In this document: piece by piece, positions 47,401 to 57,801 of the stretch
Layout: the number at the start of each line of letters is the position of its first letter
Numbering within the stretch: position 1 is the first letter of the stretch
Source: Theristus sp. LFF4_11
Taxonomy: Eukaryota; Nematoda; Chromadorea; Monhysterida; Xyalidae
DNA length: 64,000 nucleotides
Direction: 5' to 3'
Assembly: GCA_030248135.1 (NCBI GenBank)
Contig: JASANC010002298.1
Location: 1 to 64,000 of the forward strand
Notes under the pieces: model-generated
What the model was told of the DNA's origin: nothing
Seen by the model: the letters and a program-made list of their open reading frames with translations, nothing else
Database searches by the model: none
Position numbers and translations under genes: made by a program

Positions 47401-50400
47401 ACTGACGGCTGCCTCTGAAAGAGCACCGGCTAAGCGTTGATCGGCAGAATCTGAGCGAGTGGTTCGATGCCAAGCTGTTACCATAATGAACATGTCGTCA
47501 ACGCTAATTGCTGAAATTTTATGCATTATTGCATTTATCAAAATTCATCAATTCATGTTAAAGATTATTATAATTATTTCGCTGTAATTATGCGTGATCT
47601 CCTATATAATGTGATCCTTTTCCCTGTAATGTCCGTTGTTCTCCAGTCCACTAAATCGCCACTCTCTCTCTACTTCAATTGAGGAAAAATCAAAAACCAC
47701 GAAAACTCTTTTTCATGTGGCGAAAAAGTAATACGCAAAAAAGTAATAGCTAACATAGCACCAAGAACGGCATAACAGAGTTGGTTTCGTTGTGCCAGAT
47801 TCCGCACAATAACAACAAGCCATAAGACGACAAGATGGCCATTGCTGCTGTGATGATACCGGCTGCTGCCACCAATGTTTTGCTGCGATTCCAGTCAATT
47901 CGTAACTTCCACAAAGAATTTGTAATTTTTTTTATTCTGCCGTTGTCTTTACCACTTGTTTCACCTGAAATGGTTTCTTACATATTCTAACTTTCACGGC
48001 ACCTCGACCTCCGATGCTTGATGAAGCTTATTTTATGCTATTTTGATCCAGAGACTCAATGCGCCATAAATAGGTAAACAGTTTTATGCATGATGCAGAA
48101 ATTAAAAATTGGTAAAGTGGTGCTATCCTAGTCCCTAAATAGAGCCGAGTAACTCAGGCTATTTAAAAATTGCCACATAGGTATAAAGGATTAAGACTAG
48201 TTTCCTGTCAACATCGGCACACGCATTGAGTCCCATAGCCTAAAAATGGTAATAATATTGTAAAGCCTTTAACTTTTGTAAAACTGTAACCTGCAAGCGG
48301 TTGTGAACATTGTACGAACACAAGGCTGCACAACTGCGTGAAAAAATTCAGCACAACAAACGTGATTGCAAAATTTGGAATAAAATGATGCGCAACCCGC
48401 TTCAATCCATCCCGTAGGGTGTTGTACTGATTGAGTGCCAGTTCAAATGTCTGCAATTAAAAAAAGCGTTACCGTTGGTGAGGTTTATTAAGACAATTCT
48501 TTTGGATAAACGTGTTGACGCTTTCAACCTGTGCCTTACCTGAAAAAAATTATCACCACAATTTTCCAGCAGTTGTTCACTGACATGTCCTTTTCTTTCG
48601 GAAAGACCCTTGAGTTGAATTTGCCATTTTCTCGAATAGTACATTAAATCTGGTGTGCGCTCTCGCAAGTTGTAAGTCATACGGATATAAAAAACGGAAT
48701 CAAGTTGATTTTCATTGGATGCTGCTGTTCCACAGATCTGTAAAATACAGGGTGGTCCAAAAGTCATTAGACAGTTTCAATTCAGTTCATCAATCATTAC
48801 CCGTTTCTAACCAAAATTGGTACGCGCAAAACAGAGATGTGAAAGATTTGCTTTATTTTTGAATATTTATGCATTTATTTTAGCGTGCAGAGAATTATGA
48901 AATTTACCTCATTTTCAAGCATGCGCACGCGTATGGAAACTTTCCTTAGATTAATAATTGATGAAAACGGTCTTTTGCTCGGTCTGACGAAAACGTTGAA
49001 TGTGTGAAACATTATTTACAAACTGTCCCATTCTCTTGGCGAAGGCATTGGCTCACGGAACCTTCAGTGGCTCTTCATTCACTCCTACTGCCCTCTCTGG
49101 TGGCGACGGCAATGGTCCACGGAATCATCAGCATCCATCCATTCACCCTCTCTGCCCCCGTCGTGGCGAGCGCATTGGTCTACAGGACAAATAGCTTCTA
49201 TCCGTTCCCCCTACTGCCCCTTCTTGCCGCGAAGGCATTGGATCACTGGACCCTCAGCTTCTATCCATTCACCCCTACACCAAACCACCAAAATTTGTGC
49301 CTTCGGATTTTTGAAACCGGTGGGGAGGGGGCTACAAACACAAATAAGAAAAAACAAAGGCCTACAACGTCAACGCGTCGGCCGAAGTTCCAGTTGTGTT
49401 TGTCACGCAACATTGGAGCAAATGATTAATGGAGCAACAACAGTTAATGATTAATGGGGGAAATCGAATTCTGTTTGTCTATGACTTTTGGGCTACCCTG
49501 TAAATTTTGTTTAAATGTTTTTGTTTACCCCTGAGCAAAAAGTGTTTATGAAGTTTGCGTTATCAATGTACAGTAACTAGTACACTGACTTTAAACTTCA
49601 TAACACTGACTTAATATCACAATGAAATGAAACAAAAGTATGCAGAAAAACAAATAAAACATTACAAACTTTGATTTGAAGCACAGGAAACATTGAAACA
49701 ACACCTTTTGTTCAACCGAGTCTTCGGTTTTGATGCCTATTTCGTGCGCCAAAATCACCCCTCCAATTGTTTCTCCAAGATATATTGGACGTCGCCCATT
49801 GTATGCTGTTGGATACGTCATACGAAACTGCGAAATATAGCTACTTTTGCTTCTTGAGGATATATGTATTTTGAAAAAGTTCATATTTTACCTCTTTTTG
49901 TAATTGATAACAAGTCAATTCTTTTTCAATTCGAAGCCGCGCGTATTGTTCAATATCACGTTCTGACACAGCCGCAAACAAGGTCACAGAACCGTTAGCA
50001 TGTTGTGGTCTCATTGTTCTATCCGGAAATGTTTCATTATATTCATCCAACATGGCAGCTACCTTTACCAGACGCGATCGAGCTTTCAGGAATTCCACCA
50101 TCATTTCGATATGCGCATTATCAAAACATCGTTGCTCCAGTTTCAAACATAAATGTGACAAATAATCCACTTGTGAATCACGAGGCCTTGAGTCGTCAAA
50201 TGGAATAAAATCCAACAGCCTGGTTTGGATAACAGGAACAGTAATGTTTTCCATAATGAATCGGTTGAAGCATTGCAACTGCTCCAAGCTGCTCTGAGTA
50301 AATATGTTTTGACGATCTTTGCGATGCACTATTATGTCATTCCAACTTTTGTATGCATAGGTCTTAAGCGGATAAAAGTTTTCTTCGTCAAATGGCCAGT

Positions 50401-50725
50401 GCTCATCAATAACAGCTCGTTCAAATTTGTATCTGTGTCAAGAAATGAGAAAATATTGGCCATTCAAACAGTTTATAAGTGAGACAACTATAGAGTATTG
50501 TGGCAAGTACAAACTTTAACGGTCAACCAACCTCCCATTCGATGGCGCAAAGACATATTCAGGATCGCCAACCAATTGAGATTTGAAAAATCGAAAACCA
50601 TAGCAAAGTACTGCAGTACACAGAAGTGAACTTGTTATCAACCACCACCGATACCGATATACGACGAAACCAAAGCGGTAGAACTGGCGAGCGAGTAGTT
50701 TATCAGCGTTGTTTCGCATGATCAT
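44402..50725 (-). CDS. Patched-related protein (RND family, sterol-sensing domain), 3' end missing
   Basis: Fifteen or so exons on the minus strand, including 50725-50532, 50432-49892, 49827-49705, 48737-48540, 48450-48291, 47964-47755, 47510-about 47310, about 47282-47110, about 46912-46527, 46460-46207, 46131-46051, 45497-45321, about 45195-45085, 44974-44795 and 44612-44402. The text follows nematode patched-related proteins: TM1; GDPEYVFAPSNGR; first ectodomain; YLGETIGGV; the sterol-sensing domain with VMPFLVL|SISVDDMFIMVTAWHRT; then LNPRFLVLQDDPFLKHM; second ectodomain; and FNITAYNQYSVYIDQYLIIA leading into TM8-9. Such proteins are multi-pass membrane transporters of the RND superfamily, often acting in cuticle or molting-related processes. 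The frame stops being traceable after IISIDLG at 44402, where a donor leads into repeats. TM10-12 are not found, so the gene is truncated or its last exon lies beyond the repeat block. The start Met (50725 or 50719) is uncertain. Confidence 0.85.
48748..49500. mobile_element. Tc1/mariner-type MITE in patched-related intron 3
   Basis: Ends CAGGGTGGTCCAAAAGTCAT and the mirrored ATGACTTTTGGGCTACCCTG, each bordered by TA. The interior carries four imperfect copies of a unit of about 63 bases (about 49035-49295; blocks GGCGAAGGCATTGG and TCCATTCACCC). It sits 11 bases upstream (in gene direction) of the exon beginning at 48737, so its end almost touches the splice acceptor. Confidence 0.8.
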
Positions 50726-50759
50726 CTGTTGCAATTTTTGCCTTTTCGTGCGGTGCAAA

Positions 50760-51506
50760 TACTTCTAAAACTGAAAAAGACGAAAACATACAAAGTCACA
50801 TTTAGAGAAACAAAAAATAAACAAGCCAAAAACTGTTCAAATCATGATTAAACAAGTGATCGTTCAAACAAGTTGAAAATCGGTGAAAATACGTGACGTA
50901 CTTTAAATGTTCTAATGCATTTTGCTTCTATTATTGCTACTTCATCTTCTGCGTTTAGTTGTTCTGTAGTGCTCGGTCTCATGCACAATTTCTTTTCTGT
51001 GCTGTGGTAAATAAGTTGATGCGTGGGTGGATGACATTGTTATGCATTTCCACGCGTTTTTATTATTTTTAACGACTGAATCAACAGTTTATTGATCAAT
51101 AACAACAAACGCCACAAATGTTGATTGCTGACAAAGTTTTCATCAACCAAAGACGTATGAAAATACATGTTTTTTAACAGTGTCAATAGGGTGGGTGCAC
51201 GGCAGAAATTTCAATTTCACATGGCTTTATATTCTTTGGGCTGTCTGAAAAAAACTAGACATGAATACGTTAGACACAGGAATTCCAAAACAAGCGCATG
51301 ATTATTTGAAAGTAATATTCATTAATAAAATTTGCCAAAAACACTAGCCGTTTTTGGTACTCTACGTTTCACGCTTATCAGTCCGAGGTTAAAGATAAAC
51401 TAATTTCGTTTTTGCTTTGCATTGCTAAAGTTTCTGTCCCATTTTGCCCTGGATCATCAATTTCAAATTAATTGTAAAGCGTTGAAGGAGTTTTATTTTT
51501 TTACTT
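50760..51506. other. Spacer upstream of patched-related gene
   Basis: AT-rich DNA between the patched-related start and a MITE. It should contain the promoter of that gene, and possibly a first non-coding exon (an acceptor-like site is near 50763). No other feature is supported. Confidence 0.4.
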
Positions 51507-51837
51507 CAGGGTGGTCCAAAAGTACCTTACTAAATCTAAAAATCGTTCACATTCGAATTCTACTAGACCCCAAATTTGGGTTGCTGGTAGAACTTGACTT
51601 GGAATTTATAAACGTAATTTTCTTCGGCACGGACGTGAAATAAATGAAAAACTTCAATGAATTCTTTAAATCAAAAGCATTTTCATAAATTAAAGTTTAT
51701 GTTAATAAATACGCAGCCAGCAGCATTCCTATACATGTACAATAAATCCTAAATCAAGTTCTATCAGCAACGCAAAGTAGAACACAATCGATTTTCAGGC
51801 GCGAGTTAGATTAATTAAGGTACTTTTAAAAACCCTG
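51507..51837. mobile_element. Short Tc1/mariner-type MITE
   Basis: About 330 bases. Left end CAGGGTGGTCCAAAAGTACC; the right end reads CAGGGTTTTTAAAAGTACC on the other strand, then both continue TTA. The flanks do not show a clean TA pair. No coding capacity. It ends about 40 bases beyond the stop of the unknown gene at 51880. Confidence 0.65.
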
Positions 51838-51879
51838 ATGAAACTCCTTGACCTAAATTAGGGCCTTGACCTAAATAAA

Positions 51880-54314
51880 CTATGTTAGTCTTCTCCGTTT
51901 GACACTGCCCATTCTAATGTATTCAGCCGTGTAGTCGTCGTTTCCATGGGTCCGTGTTATGGTTTGCACTGTCATGTCCATCGTGTGTGGTCCAGTAACG
52001 CGAATCAGACGTTCGAGCTAAAAAAAGAAATTAACATTAACCGAAATTTAAAAAAATAAGTGTCAGTTCTGCATAAGTTGGTTGCAAATAGGTTTAATAT
52101 TGGCGCTTTTTAGTTTAATGCCGTTAGTCAATAAAGTGCTTACCAAAAGTGACCACTTATTTTCTTGGCTTCAACTGTTGGCTCAGAAATGAAAAGTTCG
52201 CTTACCCCTTCAAAATGCAGGTCTTGTGTTACTTCACCCATCGAAAACGAGCGCCTCAAAAACTGTTTCAAATGTGTTCGTACTTGTGGGCCAGGTTTAG
52301 CAACCAAACCTTGTTCTAACATTGAGTAGCCTGAAAATAGTACAAATGTATGATTCAGTCAGGTAATCATAGGCATCAAGGCACCAAAAACTTCTTTTGT
52401 AATAAATTTAAAACCCTTAAATATTTTTATAATTATTTTTTTATTTTAACTAGCCAATTGACCCGTGCCTACGGCACGGTTAGCTGATAAATACATATGT
52501 TATTTTTAAGTGGATTTTAGCCTTTTGAACCGTGCCCACGACCCAAAAATGCATTGCATTTTGATTTTGAGCTGATTTAGTTGTTCCCGTTTTAATTATC
52601 AAAAACAATCTTCTGATTAAGAACACAATCTTTACTGCATTCCCTTTTAAAATTAAAAACAATCTTTTTTAATCATCAATGGTCAATTGCCGTTCCCGTT
52701 AAAAATGTGAAAAGCGATTTTAAAGTTAATTTAAGTGAAACGACAAAACGTAACGTTTTATAAAAATCGTTTTTGAATGCAATTCGAAATTACAATTTTG
52801 AATTTTTGCTTTTGAATTTGACACATTTTTTAAATTAAACCCGCGTTTCAAATTTAAAATTCAAATTTAAAACACGTCTTGACTCGACGTTCTTTTTTCG
52901 GCAAACTAAAATGTCGTTTCGAAAACTACTGCTTTTTCTCAACAAGAGCAGCAATTTTGTGGTCATTTTTTTGTAAGTAACCACAATACCGTATTACCTC
53001 TAATAAACCCCCATGGGGGGTTTATTTCTTCAGCGACTTCTGGGGGTGGGGGTTTATTTTTTTGGGGGGGGGGAGGGTTTGTTTGGGGCGGGGTTATTTT
53101 TGGGGGGGGGTTTATTTGGAAACCATTTTTAGGGGTGGGCAAAATGGCAAAAATACCTTCCATGGCAGGAAGGAAGTCGCAGAAACTTCTACTTTTCACA
53201 GAGATTTCCTTTTGTAACAGCCTTTTGTAATGAAATTAGCATTAACTCATCCCTTTGGGGCCTTTGGTAGCACAATTTCACCAATGTCACTGCATTCAGC
53301 CACTGAATTCGCTAGGTATGTGTTTCAAACAGGTTTCTAATAAACCCCCATGGGGGTTTATTTTTGGGGGGGATTATTTGGAAACTTGTCGAGGGGGTGG
53401 GGGTTTATTTTTGGGGGGGTTTAATTTTGGGGGGGGTTTAATAGAGGTAATACGGTATATGTACCCAAACTGCTGGTTGTTAAGATCGCACAGTGCCAAC
53501 GAGGGTCCAGTCGTGTGGCGTTTTTAACCGGCAGAAATGCGTAATCAGTTCTGTAAACACGGCGATCGGGATCACGGTGGTCAATATAGTGCATTCTGAA
53601 ATGTTCTGAATTATTGTTCTTTAAACAGAAAAATAACATGTTACGCAGAGATCTTGTATAATGATATATTTTGCAGGTGCAACTATAACTTTATAACAAT
53701 TTAAATGAGTTAATTAATTTAAGTAAATTTAATGTATACTGTATAACGACGCACGTCATATTCAATGCCCGCGAACCAAATTTCGGCAGTGGATTGATGC
53801 CGATGTCAAATATGTCCGGTGGAATCAAAGCCACCGGTCGCTGACCACGCCACGCACGCAGCTCCCACACACCGACAAGCTCCGTTACAATTCGAAGGTC
53901 GAATGGAATGCGACTTGTATCATATTCTTAAACATTTGTTGCCCAATGATGCTGATATAGGTCTAGTTTGTAAAAGCATATTTCGAGCTTACTGACTATG
54001 TACTACAGAGTTTCAATCGAAATGAAATTTGTCCGAATGAACCAGATACTGGCATCATAAGAACGTAGGTTTAAAAAAAACTAAAGTAACAAATTCAACT
54101 TTTATGAATTTGAAAAAAACTAGAAAAAAACGTTAATTTCAACAAACTTCCGACAGCTTCATTTTTCCAAACCATACAGCTGCAAACAAATATCAACGTG
54201 CTCATTAATGTGCTTTTCATTTTTGCAAATGCAACGTTTCTTTTGCAGCTGTGCGAAATCAAATATAGGTGCGAGGCATTCTGATTGTCGATTTTCAGGC
54301 AGGTGAACCTGAAA
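51880..54314 (-). CDS. Conserved-looking multi-exon gene of unknown function
   Basis: Minus-strand exons: 54314-about 54148, 53926-53755, 53595-53529, 52330-52206 and 52017-51880. Typical text: ECLAPIFDFAQLQKKRCICK, VTELVGVWELRAWRGQRPVA, PPDIFDIGINPLPKFGSRAL, HYIDHRDPDRRVYRTDYAF, GEVTQDLHFEG and a C-terminus AEYIRMGSVKRRRLT. The 53755/53595 and 52206/52017 junctions fit in phase; 53529 to 52330 does not, so an exon is probably missing there, where a G-tract element and a Helitron-like end are inserted. The 5' end is not found: the stretch before 54314 is hydrophobic and open but lacks an ATG. I do not recognise the family. The exon-like composition and consistent splice sites argue that the gene is real. 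Confidence 0.55.
52450..52980 (-). mobile_element. Helitron-like 3' end and remnant body
   Basis: Read on the minus strand the sequence is a hairpin (CCGTGCCGTAGGCACGG, 7-bp stem), about ten bases, then CTAG followed by T. A terminal hairpin just before CTRR, inserted at A|T, is the signature of a Helitron 3' end. An identical layout occurs at 59825. A degenerate second copy of the hairpin lies near 52520, followed by blocks resembling the tandem repeat at 29330-29690. The far end of the element is not defined. Confidence 0.55.
52989..53455. mobile_element. G-tract MITE with CCGTATTACC ends, copy 3
   Basis: 467 bases flanked by TA (52987-52988 and 53456-53457). Ends CCGTATTACCTCTAATAAAC and TTTAATAGAGGTAATACGG. 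The interior has G runs of 7-10 with TTTATT spacers and the shared core CCTTTGGTAGCACAATTTCA. It lies in an intron of the unknown gene at 54314-51880. Confidence 0.85.
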
Positions 54315-54401
54315 CTGTAAGAAGATGCGATTTAGGAAAAAGCAAACATTGAAAACAATGCAGAGTGGAACATAAAACTGCGGCAAAATCCTTTGAAACA
54401 A

Positions 54402-55414
54402 AAATTTTTTAAAAATATTTCGAAGTAGCTACATGAATTTATTTATTCACATTTACCAAAAATAACTTCGTGTGGTTTAATATTGTTCGTGCTGGCAAAA
54501 ATTCTTCGGGTCGGAATTCTTCGGGCCGCAATGAGCGGGCCGGAACGGAACTCTTCAGGCCGGAATTAGCGGCCCGGAATTGTACCCCCGCCCCGTTGAA
54601 AAGAATATTTTGTTTTCAAAAATAATGGATTTTATGAACTTTCGAACACCTCATATGTCAGGTTAAAAGTGATGGATGGCGGATAATCAAAAATGATAGT
54701 CGTTATCTGCACAGGTCAACAAATAAAAAAAACGTTTTCATCTTAATTCGTCAATTGCTATTTGCGCACATTTTCGGTTTTACGTTAGAATCAATTGATA
54801 ATCGGCATGCATCAGTTTTGTTCGTTACTTTTATGTACAGACAGGGTTTACGTGTTTTATTAAAACTCTAAGAGTTGGTCATTTTCTGCGTTTTGCCAAA
54901 TTTATGATGCGTAACTGACTCACTCTGTACGAAAAGGTGTAAGACATGGCAAGTTTTCATTAAAAACTGCACCACATACAGCCAGCCACACCGCAATGCA
55001 AAGCAATGCAGAAAAGTTTATTTTAAAAGTACACATTAATCACAAAAAATACATGAAAAAGTACAGTGGGTGAATAGTAAACGTAGTCACACGTTCGAAA
55101 ACACGCATCTGAGTGCCATGTTTACGATTATCAAGGCATATAAATTGTTTCTTTTCACTTTCTCCAGAATCACACGTATTGTATAGAAAAACAAGAAAAT
55201 AGATGCTTTAACTGGTTTCAGTGCTACAGTTGAATAACGTTCTCTGTGCAGCCTGCACAGTGCAGGAGCACCTTCAACAATAAGCTATCATTTACCCAAA
55301 ATCACATTTCGTTTTTCCACAGCACACTAACGATTGTTAATGTAAATCAATCAAGTCACTGTAAATATTATGCAACACGATTACTCTGTTTTTGAAATTG
55401 AAAAAATATCATTA
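54402..55414. other. Intergenic spacer
   Basis: AT-rich, with one GC-rich patch at 54505-54590 in which GGAATTCTTCGGGCCGG and GGAATTAGCGGCCCGGAA are short imperfect repeats. A comparable low-order repeat of GCGGCCC/CATTA blocks is found at 25070-25200. No gene is seen. Confidence 0.45.
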
Positions 55415-56938
55415 TTAATTGTAAAACGTGATCATAGTAACCGCATTGCACCAAGCGATAACAATCATTAGTATGAAATGAAACATTGATCGCTGTCCTG
55501 CTGCCATGTTTATTGCTACTGAAAGAAAAGGTTTGTCTTGAGTGTCAATCTTGAGTGCCACAAGAAAGCTGTCAAGCAAAAAAGCTGTCAACAATTTCAA
55601 CTAACCGTCTGATGTTGATGCTGACCCACCAGTGACAGTGTCTGTGTTGCAACGTGTGTATGAACAAACTCGACAGTTTACACCCGGTTGATAGTTTGGT
55701 GCAGTGGCACAAGATGACAGCGTGCATCCGAGTTGCAAGTCTAATTACAACTTTTAATGCATACATTTACTATTACAACTAGAAGTATCGAAAAACCAAA
55801 CGCTTGTGGAAATAATCAAACAAAAGTCGAACATTTGTTGTTAGCGTCAAAAAATTTGTAGCACATCGACCTTCGATCCGTTGGACATTTCATAGTGCTC
55901 CAATTGTCTTTTTTAGAACAGTTGCCATTCATACAGTGACTGCAGATCAAATGCGCTGCAAGAATCAATATTTTATTCAATTCGGTATTTGAAGGTGTTT
56001 ATGTTCTTCAAACACCTGTCGTCGTCATTCGTTGTCGTTTGGATTTTAGGCGATGCTTTTAGCCAGGACTAACCCAGAGAAGAGAACAGAACGCCATTGA
56101 CGAGGGTGCCCATCGAGTTTTCGTCTGTCATTAAGTGCCTATTCACCCCTCGGCGGGGCTCTATCCCCCGAACGCACAGACAAGAGTCTAACGCGCTACC
56201 ACCAGGCCACGTGGGTGACAACCCTGTGAAAAGTGTTACTCTGAAAATCACCAATTAATTTGAACAACTAACCTGGCTCCTTGTGAGACGTCTGTCCACC
56301 GGATTGGCTACTGGCACCCGAAGCACCTGCCGGGCTCAAAGGCCGGTCATCGTTACAAAGATCATTGTCTGCGCATGTGACACATTTCACTTTCGAAGAG
56401 TTGAAGCCGTCGACATTTGCGCATGATGAATACGTGCAGCCGCGACGGAATACTATTTAAAAGTATACTGTTTGCTTTTGAAAAAACAGCAAACAGTGCG
56501 CAAATTGAAAAACGTCAGTAGATGTTTTTTCTATCTGCTCTGATCTTTTATTCGAAGGTTACGGCTTTTGCTTTTAATTGTGCTACTGTTTTTAATTACA
56601 CAATTTGTGCGAAAAATACCCTGAAAAATAAAACACACAAATTGAGAATACATTGAAACCTCTGTTATCGACGATGAATTTATAGCATATGGGGGATTGA
56701 TTCTGCGGCCCCGTAGAACATGTTATTGGGCTCCAATAGGGGAGGTAACTGCAGGGTTCGAGGTTCGAACATTCGTAGCAACGCAGAGATTCAGCTGAAA
56801 AATGATATGCACGGTACCGTTTACATTGATTCGGCTTTGTCTCATACAGTTTAATACAACGAATTGATAAAAACTTGAACCTGACTCGGTTGCAGTGCTG
56901 ACCAGCAACAGCAATGATAGCATTAGCGGATTGAACAT
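55415..56938 (-). CDS. Two-domain Ly6/three-finger protein, probably GPI-anchored
   Basis: Six exons on the minus strand: 56938-56881, 56794-56660, 56453-56274, 55955-55833, 55740-55606 and 55518-55415, all joined in phase 1, about 244 residues. The start is a signal peptide (MFNPLMLSLLLLVSTAT). Domain 1 runs LRCYECSNLEPC ... PICYKF ... RRGCTYSSC ... CVTCADNDLCND, with the closing C-x-x-C...LCN of the Ly6/uPAR fold. Domain 2 repeats the plan: ICSHCMNGNC ... SMCYKFF ... LGCTLSSC ... CRVCSYTRCNTD. The end is a hydrophobic tail (FHFILMIVIAWCNAVTMI) fitting GPI attachment. Such proteins sit on the outer face of the membrane and often modulate receptors or channels. Exons 2-3 and 4-5 look like an internal duplication. 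A SINE lies in the intron between the two domains. Confidence 0.85.
56035..56222 (-). repeat. tRNA-like SINE, copy 2
   Basis: On the minus strand the element starts GTGGCCTGGTGGTAGCGCG, TTAGACTCTTGTCTGTGCG and GAGCCCCGCCGAGGGGTG, a better preserved tRNA-like head than copy 1. It continues CACTTAATGACAGACGAAAA, GGCGTTCTGTTC, GGGTTAG and AAAAGCATCGCC. Copy 1 at 2162-2310 shares every block. It lies in the intron between the two Ly6 domains of the 56938-55415 gene. Confidence 0.7.
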
Positions 56939-57091
56939 TCTTCAAATGCGTTCTTGTTCACAGTTTCTTAACTGTAGTCTCGCTGTAAGAACACAGCAAA
57001 CATGCGAACAATAAATAGTTCTTTTGTAATAGTCCAACAAAAAAGAAAACTGTAACTCAAACATCGAACTCGTTTTCTTGTTGAGTATGTA

Positions 57092-57799
57092 CAGGGTGAT
57101 CCAAATAACGTCAAGAAAGTAAACGGTTCGTGTCAGTCACCGAGTCAAGTGTTGAAGCTGAAATATTTACCATATAAATGTCTTAAATTTTCAGTTTAAA
57201 AGAACAATGCAGTTAACCACAGCAGAGCTCACAACTGGAAACTCCATTTTCGCATGTGTGGCGCTTGTGCAAACTCATGCAACAAGCGCACATTGCGTCG
57301 AGCCCAAAAGAAATAATGGTGCACATGTTGTTTTAGTGAATTTCTTTGTCAAACACATCTGGTTTAGCACATGCTAACTGTATCGTTTCATAATCTAATT
57401 TTATGACCATGCTGTTTGAAAAAAGCAACAACGTTTACGCAAACGGCTCTTTATTGCATTTTGAAATTTTCTTATGATGTGGACTGAAAAAAATAAATTA
57501 TAAACGTTTATATTGAAAGCTTTCATTGTTTTAGCAGAAGGAACAGAAAAAATAATATAAATTGTTGGAATTAATTGGCGCATGTTGCAAGTTGGCTGAT
57601 GTTTCACGTTATTAACACACTAGAAAAAAGTTTCATGTTGAGGTTCTGCTGTGGTAACTAAGTTGTCTATTTTGAATAAATTTTTAACACGTCAAATGTT
57701 TAGTTTTGAAATTTTATTTGTTTAAAACTTTCGCTTCAACCATCAACATAGTGGCTGACACAAGCCGTTTACTTTCCTGACGTTTTTTGCATCGCCCTG
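57092..57799. mobile_element. Tc1/mariner-type MITE
   Basis: Ends CAGGGTGATCCAAATAACG and, on the other strand, CAGGGCGATGCAAAAAACG. Both continue TCAxGAAAGTAAACGG and TCGTGTCAG-like text. Flanked by TA on both sides (57090-57091, 57800-57801). No transposase. It lies upstream of the Ly6 gene. Confidence 0.8.
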
Positions 57800-57801
57800 T
57801 A

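Noticed and set aside
56120..56215. Possible functional tRNA gene on the minus strand
   Set aside because: The head looks tRNA-like but does not fold into a clear cloverleaf, and the match to 2162-2310 continues far beyond a tRNA, so it is called a SINE.
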